Of a stretch of 64,000 nucleotides of DNA, positions 1-11,337 are shown piece by piece. The notes beneath the pieces were generated by a model. It was not told the DNA's origin, did not search any database, and worked only from the letters and a program-made list of their open reading frames with translations. The DNA is from Loripinus fragilis (lineage: Eukaryota > Mollusca > Bivalvia > Lucinida > Lucinidae), in assembly GCA_964019695.1 (NCBI GenBank), contig OZ026517.1:76363252-76427251 (forward strand), in the 5' to 3' direction. How positions within the stretch are numbered: position 1 is the stretch's first letter; each line of letters starts with the position of its first letter. The position numbers and the translations under genes were made by a program.

Positions 1-18
1 CCACAATGATGTTTTAAG

Positions 19-359
19 CGAAAGTAAGTAGAGATTTCTCCATATTTTTTCATCTTTATCCAGAAAGTTATACACCATTTTCCAGTCCACATTTTCTTGA
101 TCTAACAATGCCAGGTATCCTCATACTTTGAGTACAGACTCTGTCACAAAGTTTTTAGTGGCCAAGATCAAGCCTGAATTATAGAAATAAACTGCACGGA
201 TGACAGTTATTTTCTTTGTGACAGAGTCTGTACTCAAAGTAAGAAGCTTAAAGAGGATATCCTGGTAGCATATGATCGGGAAAAATGTGGGTTGGAAAAT
301 GGTGTTTAACTTTCTGGGTATAGATGAGAAAACATAGAGAAATCTCTACTTTCATTCGA
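19..359. repeat. Foldback (inverted) repeat
   Basis: The segment 19-151 is the imperfect reverse complement of 214-359, leaving a loop of about 60 bases. The arms meet at CTTTGTGACAGAGTCTGTAC and its complement. Each arm carries a few substitutions and small indels, for example in the AAAATGTGG region. No coding potential is seen. It is probably a foldback MITE or a palindromic duplication; the family is not recognised. Confidence 0.8.
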
Positions 360-496
360 TCAGAATAACTTTCCTCAACTCAATACGGCCATTTTTCCAT
401 GCAGTGTATCCAAACAAAAATCAACCCATCACATGGGGGATATTTTGACATTTTTTGCTTGTTTGACTTTGCCAGGCGACACATTGGATTCTCGGA

Positions 497-699
497 GGGA
501 GTGCAGTGGCTCAGTGGTAGAGTGCTTGACTCGAGACCGAGAGGCGGCGGGTTCGAGCCTCATCGAAGTCACTGCGTTGTGGTCCTTGAGCAAGACACAT
601 TTATCCTAGCTTAGTACTGGTTCAACCCAGGAAGAACCGTCCCTGTTTAACTGAAAGATTGTTGATGGGACGTAAAGAATCAAATCAAACAAACAAAAC
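497..699 (+). mobile_element. tRNA-derived SINE, copy 1
   Basis: A tRNA-like head carries an A box (TGGCTCAGTGGTAGAG) and a B box (GGTTCGAGCC). A conserved body follows (CTTGAGCAAGACACAT, CTAGCTTAGTACTGGTTC) and the tail is a short AATCAAATCAAACAAAC repeat. Target-site duplications of 14 bases flank it at 483-496 and 700-713, differing at one base, which supports LINE-mediated insertion. At least seven related copies lie elsewhere in the window. Confidence 0.9.
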
Positions 700-1013
700 A
701 TCGGATTCTCGGAATTCTAGTTATGTTTAGGGTAGAACTGGACCCATGTGGAAAGATAACCAAGTGTTTTTATAAAAGTAAGAGTTATCTTTATTTATTG
801 TCTTAAAATGTACAAGTATTGGCGTTCACAAAAAAACTTACTTATCGTTTATCAACAAATCTGTATGACCAGTTATATGTTGACCATCGGGACCAGTTTC
901 ACCCCTCCATGCGTTCGAATTATACCTGGTCAGACAATTCTGGTCAGAAAAAGTAATATTCATGTTTCCTCAGTGCCTGTCAAATTGAAGTAAGATATCT
1001 GCCATTCATGTCT

Positions 1014-1440
1014 ATAGTTAAGGACATATGCTACTAAATACTTCCCATGTTGAAATGTGTTCAATACTTTGCATACAGTTTGTTTTATGCATGAACTATC
1101 TATTTATGAAATAAAAAGGATATGTCACCGTGCTTATTTTTTCAGAATCTCAGATGGAAGTTTACAGCATTTGACCAATTTTCTTAAAATATGAAATATT
1201 AACACTAGTCCTAAATATCGAGCTAAAACGGTTGTAATCTTCAGCCAGCTTCTTTCTTTTAACTTAAAATTGCCCATGATCTCAAACATTTTAGAAAATG
1301 TGCAAGTTAATTTGTTATCACATGCTGTGACAAGATACTGCATGAAATATTTGGGCAATTCGTTGAAAATTGAAATTTATTTTTAGAATAAGTCATGTAT
1401 TAAAAAATCTGATGTTGAAAATCTTAAAAAATTATTTTTA
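1014..1440 (+). repeat. Left arm of a widely spaced inverted repeat
   Basis: This stretch matches the reverse complement of about 6880-7300. Shared blocks include GATATGTCACCRTGCTYATT, CATACAGTTTGTTTTATGCA and a CCAGCTTCTTT block. Identity is moderate and indels are frequent, so the duplication is old. No coding function is supported. It may be one end of a decayed transposon or an independent insertion of the same repeat family. Confidence 0.65.
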
Positions 1441-1654
1441 ATTCATGGACTATTATAATAAATTTCAGAAAAATGAATAAAAATCTGGGGCTACCGATCT
1501 AATTCTCTTTCAAGAGGGCCAAATTTAACCCCACCCCCATAGATTTCATGTGTAATTCAATATAAAAAGTTCAGGAATGCCATTTTACTAGTTAATGAAG
1601 CAATTTAGCATTAAAATGTGAAAAAAGAAAGAAAAACACACTGAAAATATGTGC

Positions 1655-1722
1655 GCACCAGGGAATCGATCCTGGTCCTCTGGCTTCGTAGCCAGACACA
1701 CTAGCCACTAGGCTACGAGGTC
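1655..1722 (-). pseudogene. Degenerate tRNA-like sequence, tRNA-Arg(ACG)-like
   Basis: Read on the minus strand there is a D-arm/A box (TAGCCTAGTGGCTAGTG), an anticodon-like arm TCTGG/CCAGA around CTACGAAG, and a T-arm/B box (GGATCGATTCC) closed by CCAGG/CCTGG. Problems are an 8-base rather than 7-base anticodon loop, an unusual T loop and no pairing acceptor stem. It is best read as a tRNA pseudogene or the head of a tRNA-derived retroposon. The ACG assignment is tentative. Confidence 0.45.
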
Positions 1723-1725
1723 AGG

Positions 1726-2715
1726 TCCTGCGCCGCTCTAAATAACCGTACAAATAGTAGAGACTCGGCCACTGTCGTATTCGTATTTGCGTACTTTGTT
1801 TGATTTCGACTGAGCTACATTTATTTGTCTTTAGTGCTGAGACGATAAGTCTTGTTAGATGTCAATAGTTATGTTCTCTTTCATTTCATTCAGACGAAAC
1901 ATAAATTATTTATTACCTAGACTTCTTAATTTTTGGAAACCAGATACACTACCTAGAATTACCAACTGTTATGATGTTCATGCCTATATGCCTCAACATC
2001 AGTATTTAGCGTTTTTGGTGTACATCATAACCGTCTATACTTCTTTGTACTATATCTTAAAGCATAAGATATCAAAACGTAACAACATATACGTGTGTGA
2101 TGGCAAGCACAGACCTGAGCACTTTCTCTTTATTCATAAGACAAAATTTCATAGCAAAAAATTTACAGCCAGCCAGCATCCTTCGTTCCAAATGTAGTTG
2201 CTTGTTTAGGAAGTAGCTCAAGGTTCAAAACACATAGACTGTGCATCAACTCATCCATAAAACCAATCTCTCAATTTTACAGCCTATCTGAAAGAAACTG
2301 ATAACCAATCAAATATCATATAGAGACAAAAATTCGTGGAATATCTTAAACGGTTTGCTATATAACTTTCAAGTCTACATAACCAAACATTTTTCGAACC
2401 ATGAGGGTGGGTGGGTGGGTAATCGCACATAAACCCAACAGAATTTCTCATTTGGTCTTTCTAGCCTCGAATGACAATACAAAATCATAAATGATGATTT
2501 ATACCCTTGCTGAACAATCATTGCACCTAAATCACGAGTTTCTTGACCTAACATGAGCTAAACTAAAGGAAATTCCATGAATTTCTTGTGACGAACAAGT
2601 GAGTTCTTTTATACCGTATTCGCTGTAATACAATTACAGAACACAAGTACACTCTCTGTAAATCCTACCTTTCTTCAATACTTGAAGAATCCAAATAAAT
2701 ATTGCATCGGTTAAT
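1726..2715. other. Unassigned AT-rich sequence
   Basis: No recognised gene is visible. An open frame at 1859-2197 (+) of 112 codons shows no domain I recognise. A short GGGT microsatellite lies near 2404-2421. Confidence 0.4.
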
Positions 2716-2721
2716 AAATAT

Positions 2722-2760
2722 ATGAGCCGCGCCATGGGAAAATGTGTCTTCGGAGTAAAT
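2722..2760 (+). repeat. MITE terminus of GAGCCGCGCCATG type, left
   Basis: ATATGAGCCGCGCCATGGG followed by AATGTGTCTTCGG is the reverse complement of the sequence at 6063-6103. A related terminus (GAGCCGTGACATG) bounds the element at 17457-17693. These look like ends of a common MITE family; beyond about 45 bases the two copies diverge. Confidence 0.55.
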
Positions 2761-2910
2761 CTGGCCATTTTGAGATTCTGTGAATTTCAAACAGGTCATT
2801 ATAGGAAGAGTAAACTCGTTTTTATTTGATCAAAATATTCAAATTATTAGAAAAGAAATTTGAATTTGAACTTTGGACGGCTTGACGTTGATTTTAGAAC
2901 TTTCGTTGCG

Positions 2911-2929
2911 TGACGTCACGATGAGTCAT
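2911..2929 (+). promoter_or_regulatory. Adjacent CRE-like and AP-1-like sites
   Basis: A perfect TGACGTCA palindrome at 2911-2918 lies directly before ATGAGTCAT at 2921-2929. The first is the known CREB/ATF consensus, the second an AP-1 consensus. No first exon is clearly attached, so a promoter role is only inference; chance or a repeat origin is possible. Confidence 0.25.
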
Positions 2930-3575
2930 TCACAACGTTGCGAAGTTTTTACGCCTTTAGACATCCGACCATCGCTGTTACTAACATGAAAATGGGTAGC
3001 GACGTAGCTTACCCCTACTGCTGCTGGTAAAACAAAATAATTGAATTTAATCATAAGTCAAACGTACTTCTTTTCTTGCGTATTCTTCAATTTTGACATA
3101 TAAATGATTCCTTGAGGTACCATGCCATGTCAGCCTTCGTTTGAAAATGTGCACTAAATGGACGCAGCCGTCGACTGGTGCGATATTTTCCTGCACTAAC
3201 ATTTTGCCAGCACAAATATGGGTCATCACGAACACATCTCCGTATAAAATTGGGCACAAATTTGCACATTGACTTTTGAAATTCGGAAAAAAATTGGCCG
3301 CGACATTATATGTTCAACTGCCCGTATAAACTAAATGTTCACTTGAACGTAAATGTTTTCTTGTCTACAAGGAGAAACTCTCCGATTTTAAATACATGTA
3401 AACTGTCTAAATGCCAAAATTTCTTAACATTTATGAACAGCTTAAATTCCATGCTCAGTTGAGTTTAGCACCAAAATATGTTATAACTTCGGGACCTGGA
3501 GCAGGTTTTGATACTTTGTATAGCATGTACGTCTTTTGGCAGGGCCTGTCCTTCGCATTGTAACAGCAGAATCGG

Positions 3576-3768
3576 GGGAGCGCAGTGGCTCAGTGGTAGA
3601 GAGCCTGACTCGAGACAGAGGGGCCACGGGTTCGAGCTTCACCAGCGTCACTGTGTTGTGTCCTTGAGCAAGACACATTATTCCTAGCTTAGTACTGGTT
3701 CAACCCAGGACGACCCGTCCCCACATAACTGACAGATTGTTGATGGGACGTAAAGAATCAAGCAAACA
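3576..3768 (+). mobile_element. tRNA-derived SINE, copy 2
   Basis: It has the same head, body and tail as the copy at 497-699. The target-site duplication AACAGCAGAATCGG is perfect at 3562-3575 and 3769-3782, so this insertion is comparatively young. Confidence 0.92.
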
Positions 3769-3782
3769 AACAGCAGAATCGG

Positions 3783-5700
3783 CATGGTAATTGTTCTGTG
3801 GAAAAGGTAGATCAAAATAAAATTAAATAGGTTGCGACTTAAAAACAGATGGCATTTTCTTCTCAAAGAAGTGATTGCCTTTCAGCCCACTGGAAATGCC
3901 GTGAATGACGATTTAGATGAGTACATAAACATAAAGTAATAAAGAAAAAAATAAAGGTATTGGCCAATGGAGTGTGTCACTACATATCGAGGATTTTCGC
4001 AATAATTTCTCATTTGTTCAACCGATGCTCAAAATGTTGCACTAGTAGAAAATCAGGTACAGGTACGTTGTTATTTGATGGCCTGTATGATGTAGGCAAA
4101 ACCGTCTAACTGTTTCTACAAAATGAAATGTGTTCTGCAGTTACACATGCCCTATATAGGGTCAGTTAGTCACATATGTTAATAAATATACGGAGGAGGA
4201 GCACTGACGTTTTTCAAAATAAGAAAGAGGGCACAGATCAGGAATCGATACAATCAAGTACCACACCTGACCCAAAATATTACAAGCGTTCGCGAGCGTA
4301 TTTCTTTCGTTTAAGGGCAATCTTTTTTTTACCATCGCGTGTAAGCTCGACCACAATGCAGCAGCGAGTATTCTAGTCCGACATGATGCAAAAATGTTGA
4401 CTTGGTAATTAAAAATTCAACACAAAATAAAATCACAAAAAAGCGTTCTTGCAAAGTTGTATTGCAACCTTGATAACTAGTGTAAATAAAGATTCGGTGA
4501 TGGTTATATTCTTTTATTCACTGTTGCTGTTGTTGTTGTTGTCGTTTAGGCTAAACCCATATATGCCCAATGGAATTTCACAATACTGCCAAAAGGACGG
4601 ACCCGTTTCTGATTCAAGGATTGTTGGGTAGTAATTTACAATTTCGCTCAATTTGCTAAGAAAACAGCGCGGCGCCTGATCAGGTTCTACACTGTTTGCA
4701 CATGTCACTCAAAAAGGGCGCTAGGCTAATATAAATTGGTTAACATAATTTCAAAACATTATCAGTCGGCATATCACGGCGACCAGTTCATACGCCAGTA
4801 ACTGACAACTACCCTACTTGAACCGGGACAATGATTGAGGATAATAATCTTGATGAAATGTTTGACCAGACAGTGGCTCGAGCTCACAATCTCAGCCTAC
4901 AGAAGCAGGATTGCTTATTTGCCTCACTGTACCCGACTTTGCTAATCGGAGCGAAATGCCACATCATTCCTTAATCGTATGATACTTCTCACTGAAAAAA
5001 AGGATTTCAGTCTTTACCGAACAAGAAAATCATATTCAAACTTTCTCACCAAAAAAAAACAAGACATAAAGAAATCTGGTTGCTATGGCAGTGCGGGTAC
5101 TCATTCCTATTCCTTTCGATTTTGTAGTTTTATGTCGGCGTTGTGCGCCCTTGCCTCTTGCATGCTTGTATATTGAGTGTGCACATTACCCCAAGTTTTA
5201 TGCACCCACGTACATGTAGGCTTTAAGAAAGGGGTTCTGGCTGTATAAAAAGTGGGGCATTTGAATACATGTAGTTTGAATTGTGTAATTCTAAATCAGG
5301 CTCAATCGCGCAGGTCTTGACTTGACAATTCCGTATGTGCATCTCCATATACTAAGTTGAGAATGTTTGTTAAAGTTCGCCGCTCTTAAATTGTTGAACT
5401 GTACGCAGATTTTGAAAAGAAAGTAACAGCACCCTGCGTTTCATTCCGTATCTCCGTCTTTGTTGACAATGCACATGCGTGTGGGTTATAGGTGTTACTG
5501 GGAATATTTAGTTTATTTCACGCACGGTCACTCAGCGAATACTCAAACAATTCTGCGCATCTAGCAGTCTCGTTGGAGCCTTTGCCCAAAACGTAAATGC
5601 GAATTTGGACCGTAAACTGCTTTCGTTCAGAATTGCCGTCCAAATACGAAAGGGTCAGACACACTGGTTGGTCGATTAAGGAAAGCTGGGATGTATCCGG
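3783..5700. other. Intergenic sequence with repeat fragments
   Basis: No gene is supported. A fragment at about 4660-4720 (GCGGCGCCTGATCAGG followed by ACACTGTTTGC) belongs to a dispersed repeat whose CTGATC...GGATCC-type pieces recur near 18176, 18712 and 34066. Confidence 0.4.
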
Positions 5701-5770
5701 CGTTTATTTATTTATCTATTTCTTTATTTTTTATTTATTTTATTCTATTTTATTTTATTCTTTTTTTTGT
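5701..5770. repeat. TTTA/TTTTA low-complexity tract
   Basis: A run of TTTATT and TTTTATT units with little other content. Open frames across it are not credible coding sequence. Confidence 0.8.
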
Positions 5771-6062
5771 TTGTCTGAGTGTCTTTGGAGTGCAAAGATG
5801 TTGAGGATTGAGGGTCAATTAGCGGTTAACAAGCCGCATCATTTTGGACATTTTATTTTTCACCATGAACCCGTGCTGGATCAGACCATGACTAATTTAC
5901 AACAGAATACAATCGGCCTAAAATTCCTTGATTTTAATCGCATCTTATTCTAAAAATGACTCATCTAAATTGTCGTATTCTTTGGTGAAGCTCTCTTTAA
6001 TTAGGCGCGGCGCGAAATAATTACGTCAGACTTTACGACGTCATACCTCATGACGTAATTAA

Positions 6063-6103
6063 TCTCCCGAAGACACATTATCGCATGGCGCGGCTCATAT
6101 ATA
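6063..6103 (-). repeat. MITE terminus of GAGCCGCGCCATG type, right
   Basis: Reverse complement of the terminus at 2722-2760. The preceding 60 bases are unusually rich in ACGT cores (TTACGTCA, ACGACGTCAT, TGACGTAATT). Confidence 0.55.
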
Positions 6104-6141
6104 TTTCGGACACTCTTTAACTACTTTATTTTGTCAAGAAA

Positions 6142-6273
6142 ATGGCGGAATACCGATATGACATAAGAATGTCAGAAAGATGTGTTGATCCGAATCCGTT
6201 AATGGTCGAAAGACTTTATCCGTTTCCAGACGCGGGAAATGTGCGCATTGGAAATAGCCGCTTATGTCTTTAA
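6142..6273 (+). CDS. Candidate 43-codon small ORF
   Basis: The frame starts AAAATGGCGGAA, a fair start context, and runs 43 codons to TAA. The predicted peptide is hydrophilic (begins MAEYRYDIRMSERC, ends RIGNSRLCL) with no signal peptide, membrane segment or domain I recognise. An AATAAA lies about 25 bases downstream near 6299, and a GGTAAGT splice-donor-like site lies near 6325. It could be a real small gene, the first exon of something larger, or chance within a repeat-rich stretch. Nothing recognisable lies next to it except the MITE terminus upstream. Confidence 0.2.
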   Translation: MAEYRYDIRMSERCVDPNPLMVERLYPFPDAGNVRIGNSRLCL

Positions 6274-6467
6274 GCTATGTGCACGGAGAATTTGAACAAT
6301 AAACTATTCGTTTGATGTATTTATGGGTAAGTAAATACCTTGATGTGCCTGCACACGCGTGCAATTAAAAAATATTGGTTGAAAACTCTGTTTTTGCTAT
6401 TTAACACATAAAAAATAGAAAAAATTTTGCTATTTAACACATAGAAAATAGAAACAATTTTGCTTAA

Positions 6468-6470
<3 letters not shown>

Positions 6471-6498
<28 letters not shown>
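6471..6498 (+). repeat. Poly-C tract of 28 bases
   Basis: An uninterrupted C homopolymer. It is preceded by two copies of a ~33-base unit (TTTTGCTATTTAACACATA). Length in the assembly is probably unreliable. Confidence 0.9.
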
Positions 6499-6879
6499 AT
6501 ACATAACAGGTAATACAATTAATAATAGTCAAAAGTCATGGACAACATACATATTTAGAAAAAACGATGAAATCCACTCAACATGTATTTCATGCAAACA
6601 CATCACTTTCATCTCAAGTTTTATGCCGCAAACATTATATTTCCATGTCTTTAGGCGAATACAAGGTGAAGCTTTGAATTTCTATGTAGTAAAATTTGGC
6701 TACAAAAAATACCCCATCCCCTTAACCTTGATGTCCTAGCATAATTATGCAATATTTTCAAAATAATTTTAGTTTGCTAGGTGCAGTAAATGTAAGGGTT
6801 TGAATTAAGCGCAAACATTTAGTTGTCAATTATGCATTATCCTAACCACAGGCTGCCAAAATTTGGGCAGATTGAATAG

Positions 6880-7300
6880 GAGACTGTCTGAGGTCCTTTA
6901 AGATTTTCAATGTCAGATTTTTTACTATATAATTTATTCTAAAAATAGAAATCCTATTTTGGGGGAATTACCAAAATAAATCATGCAGTATCTTGTTAAG
7001 GCTTGGGAAAACAAATAATTTTTCACATTTTCTAAAAAGCTTCGAGGTCATGAGCAATGATTAAAATTAATGTAAAGAAGCTGGATGACTATAACAATTA
7101 TTTTAGCTTAACATTAAAGACTTGGGTTATGCCCAGAATATTTTCCAAATGCTGAAAACTTCCATATGAAAAAATGAGCATGGTGACATATCTTTTTTAT
7201 TTCATAAATTGACAGTCCATGCATAAAACAAACTGTATGCAAAGTATTGAAAAGATTTCAATGTGGGAAGTAACGGACTTATGTCTTTAAATGATTTTTT
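6880..7300 (-). repeat. Right arm of a widely spaced inverted repeat
   Basis: Partner of 1014-1440 in opposite orientation. The arms are about 5.4 kb apart and enclose a second, shorter inverted pair (2722-2760 and 6063-6103). Confidence 0.65.
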
Positions 7301-7373
7301 GGCCTTAATATTTTTTTGACAAAATAGGTTTTAGCTTAAAAAAAGCTACATGCCTATTTTTTCGCTGTTTTTT

Positions 7374-9518
7374 ATGCCCCCAAAGGAACTTTGGGAGGCA
7401 TATAGTAATCGCACTGTCCGTCCGTCCCGCCTTGTGTCCGGTGCATATCTCCTATATCCTTTGAGGTAGGAATTCCAAGTCTGGTGTGTGGATGCATCCT
7501 GGGATGGCGGAGTGCCGCGTACCATTTTCGGGCCACTGTGACCTTGACCTTGATCTCAGACTAAGTTTTTTTTAGTAATCACAATGTCCATCAGTCAGCC
7601 CGTCCGTCCCGCTTTGGGTACGGTGCATATCTCCTATATTCTTTAGTTTGGAATTCCAAATTTGATGTGTGGATGCATCTTGGGATGACGAAGAGTTCCG
7701 TACCATTTTGGGTCACTGTGACCTTGACCTCTGACCTAGTTTCTAGAAACTGCATTGAGTCTGGTGCATATTCCTATATTCTTTGATATAGGAATTCCAA
7801 ATTTGGTGTGTAAATGCATATTGGGATGACAGAGTGTCATATATTATTTTGGGGTCACTTGACCTCTGACCTAGTTTTAAGAATTATTGTGTACTGAGCA
7901 TATCTCTTATATTCTTTGAGGTAGGAATTCCAAATTTGGTGTGTCTATGCATCATGGGATGGCAGAGTGTCACATACCATTTTCAGGTCACTGTGACCTT
8001 GACCTCTGACCTAGTTTTTAGAAGAATCATGTCCAGAGCATTTCTCTTATATAATTTGAGGTAGGAATCTCAAATTTGGTATGTGAATGCATCTTGGGAT
8101 GACGAAGTGTTCCGTACCATAATTTGGTCACTTTGACCTTGACCTCTGACCTAGTTTCTAGAAACTGCATTGAGTCTGGTGCATATCTCCTATATTCTTT
8201 GAGATAGAAGTTCCAAATTTCGTGTGTAAATGCATCTTGGAATGGCAGAGTGTCACAAACCATTTTGGGGTCACTGTGACCTTGACCTCTGATCAAGTCT
8301 TAGAATAAACATGTCTGGAGCATATCTCTAATATTATTTGAGCTAGGAGTCTCAAATATGGTGTGATGATGCATCTTGGGATGAGGAAGTGTAGCGAACC
8401 ATAATTGGGTTACTGTGGCCTTGAACTTTACCTGCGACCTAGTTTTTAGAATAATTTGTCCGAAGCACATCTCTTGTGTTATTTGAGGTAGGAATCTCAA
8501 ATTTGGTGTGTGAATGCATCTTGGGATGCCGAAGTGTGGCATATCACTATTGGGTCACTATGACCTTGAACTTGACCTCTGACCTAGTTTCTAGAAACTG
8601 CATTGAGCCTGGTGCATATCTCCTATTTTCTTTGAGACAGGAATACCAAATTTTGTGTTTAAATGCATCTTGAGATGACAGAGTGTCACACACCATTTCG
8701 GGTCACTGTGACATTGACCTCTGACCTAGTTTTAAGAATTATTGTGTTCGGAGCATATCTCTTATATTCTTTGAGGTAGGAATTCCAAATTTGGTGTGTA
8801 TATGCATCTTGGGATGGTGGAGTGTCACCTACTATTTTCGGGTCACTGTGACCTTGACCTCTGACCTAGTTTTAATAATAATTGTATCAGGAGCATATCT
8901 CTTATATTATTTGAGATAGGAATCCCAATTTTGGTATGTGAATGCATCTTGGGACGGTGCAGTGTCTTGTACCAGTTATGGGTCACTGTGACCTTGACCT
9001 CTGACCTAGGTTTTAGAAAAATCCTGTCCGGAGCATATCTCTTATATTATTAAAGATAGGAATCCCAAATTTGGTGTGTGGATGCAACTTTTGATGTGTC
9101 ACCTACCATTTTTGGGTCACTTTGACCTTGACCTCTGACCTAGTTTGTAGAATAATTGTGTCCAGAACATATCTCTTATATTATTTGAGATGGGAATCCC
9201 AAATTTGCTGTATGGGTACATCTTTGGATGCTGATGTGTTGCATACCATTTTTAGGTCACTGTGATCTTCACCTATGACCTAGTTTTTAGAATGATCGTG
9301 GTTGGAGCATATCTCCTATATTATTTGGTGTAGGAAATCCCAAATTTGGGGTGTTGATTCCACTTGGGATGGCAGAGTGGTGCATACCATTTTGGCTCAC
9401 TTTTACCTTGACATTGACTTCTGGCCTCATTTTTAGGTTTTTCGTGTCTGGAGCATATCTCCTATATTACATAACTTTCCTCAAATGTGTCATGCTAGAC
9501 CAATTCCTTTGGGGGCAT
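7374..9518 (+). mobile_element. TIR element with internal ~140-bp minisatellite
   Basis: The left end TGCCCCCAAAGGA (from 7374) is mirrored by TCCTTTGGGGGCA ending near 9518. Between them lie about 13 units of 130-150 bases built from GCATATCTCCTATATT, GGAATTCCAAATTTGGTGTG, TGCATCTTGGGATG and TGACCTTGACCTCTGACCTA. Runs of CCGTCC occur near the left end. No intact ORF is present, so it is non-autonomous. Its family is unknown to me, though similar ends are common in molluscan DNA by recollection. Confidence 0.8.
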
Positions 9519-9734
9519 TCGTCACTTGACTGTGACATTTCTTGTTGTTTTCATTTATTAGCCAAATGCATGTAGCGTATATCAAGAAAAAATATGCCAT
9601 TTCTCACCTTCAATTTGTTAAAATATAAGAAATAGATTTTTTTAAGTTTTAAAATTAAATAACTTTTAAAAAGGCCTGTAAGGTCATGTTATTTTTGTCA
9701 AAATGGATGAGGTTTGAGCTATTTTTTAACATAT

Positions 9735-10302
9735 ATACTCAGCGTCAATGAAAAGTTACCAGTATAGAAGTTTAGATATTTCTGAAATACATGATACAGC
9801 TCTTTGGCTACTGTTACGTTCATGTTTCTGGCCAACCACAAGCTGGTTGGGAGTGATAAACCAGTTACACGAGCCCTGGAACTATGCATGTTCATTTTGT
9901 GTTTTTCGCAGTTTTTTTAAGATTTTGAAATCATCATTTACAGAAGACAACATGCCAGAACATGCTCTGGACATTTTCATTGAAAACGCCACCAAAATGG
10001 TTTAAGTTATCCCATTGAACGCGAAAAATGAGGATCAAACTTTAAGGTAGCACCAAAACTTTGCATTTTCCTATACAATGCAATGGAAACTACAGGGGTC
10101 CCTCAAGGAATGAGTTTAATGCATTGGGTGTGATGCATACCGTTTTCCATAGTGGTGATGCATGGTGATGCATGGGACTCTATGCCATAAAATTGAGTGT
10201 TGAAGTATCCGCAGTTCTTCGTTCTTCGTTCAGAATGAACTAAATATTGTCCTATGTTAAGTGTATGTGATTTACTGGTAACTTTTCACTGACGTTGAGT
10301 AT
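9735..10302. mobile_element. Non-autonomous TIR element, ~570 bp
   Basis: Terminal inverted repeats of about 31 bases: TATACTCAGCGTCAATGAAA at the left and its near complement ending at the right (consensus TATACTCARCGTCARTGAAA, continuing AGTTACCAGTA). Flanking TA dinucleotides would fit a Tc1/mariner-type insertion, but this is inference. The frame at 9748-10005 has no recognisable domain. Confidence 0.75.
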
Positions 10303-10713
10303 ATTAAAAGATGGTAACTTTTTGGGCACCTGCTGATAAGTCCTGTTCTACCTGTCAAGTCACATCTCAACATATTCAAGAGCTTCTGGGAGCCTTTTTC
10401 ATGGTGGGCAAGAATCAATTACTAATGGGAGGATGGGACCTTGAGATCATCGTTTGTCATAACTCGGCAAGCCTTGTGATGCCAAAAGGTGATCCTAGGG
10501 ATGATTTTAGCTCACCTGAGCCGAAGGCTCTGAGGTGAGCTATTAGTATACCAATGACTCTGGCGTCCGTCGGTCATTTTCAAACATCTTCTCCTCTGAA
10601 ACCACTGGGCCAATTGAACTCAAATTTCATATGGAGACTCCTTAGGATGGGGGAACGAAAGTTTGTTCAAATGGTTCTGGTCACATGACCAAAATGGCCA
10701 CCATACCCATATA

Positions 10714-10903
10714 GGGAGCGCAGTTGCTCAGTGCTTGACTCGAGACCAAAGGGTTGCGGGTTCCAGCCTCACCGGCATCACTGCATTGTGGTCCTTGAGC
10801 AAGACGCATCTATCCTAGCTTAGTACTGATTTAACCCAGGAAGACCCGTCCCTGCATAACTAAAAGATTGTGGATGGGATGTAAAGAATCAAATCAAACA
10901 AAA
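10714..10903 (+). mobile_element. tRNA-derived SINE, copy 3, inside family A
   Basis: The A box region lacks the GGTAGAG segment, but the B box and tail are present. A 16-base target-site duplication, CCACCATRCCCATATA, flanks it at 10698-10713 and 10904-10919. It therefore inserted after the family A copy was in place. Confidence 0.9.
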
Positions 10904-11337
10904 CCACCATGCCCATATATGGTAAAAATCCTTTAAAATTTTTCTTCTCCAGACCCAGGAGGCTGGTGTCCTTGGGGCTTGATATGTAGCATCGGGGATG
11001 TGGGGCCTACCAAGGTTGTTCAAATCATGATCCTGGGTTGACCTTGACCCACTTTACGTCAAGGTCAAATTTGCTTCCTAATGCATTTAAATGGGGAAAT
11101 TTTTGAAAAGTTGATTTTTTGAAAACTATTGAAGCCAAAGTCATTATTCTCACTTGATATGTTTAATCTAATGTGACAATGGCTATAAATAAGTTCCAAA
11201 TGTCAAGGTTGACCTTTGACCTTTCAGCCAAGAGTCCCATCAATATATTAAAACATAGTTTTCTCAGAAACCATTGGGCCAATTGAACTCAAATTCCATA
11301 TGAAGACTCCTTATAGACGGATGGCTGAGAATGGGTT

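Noticed and set aside
1859..2197. 112-codon open frame
   Set aside because: AT-rich, no recognisable domain, no splice or promoter support, and frames of this length are expected by chance here.
2986..3030. Possible first coding exon (ATGAAAATGGGTAGC) after the CRE/AP-1 sites
   Set aside because: Only about 14 codons to a GGTAA and no downstream exon that fits; cannot be supported.
5597..5953. 118-codon frame
   Set aside because: Its middle is translated TTTA low-complexity sequence; not credible as a protein.
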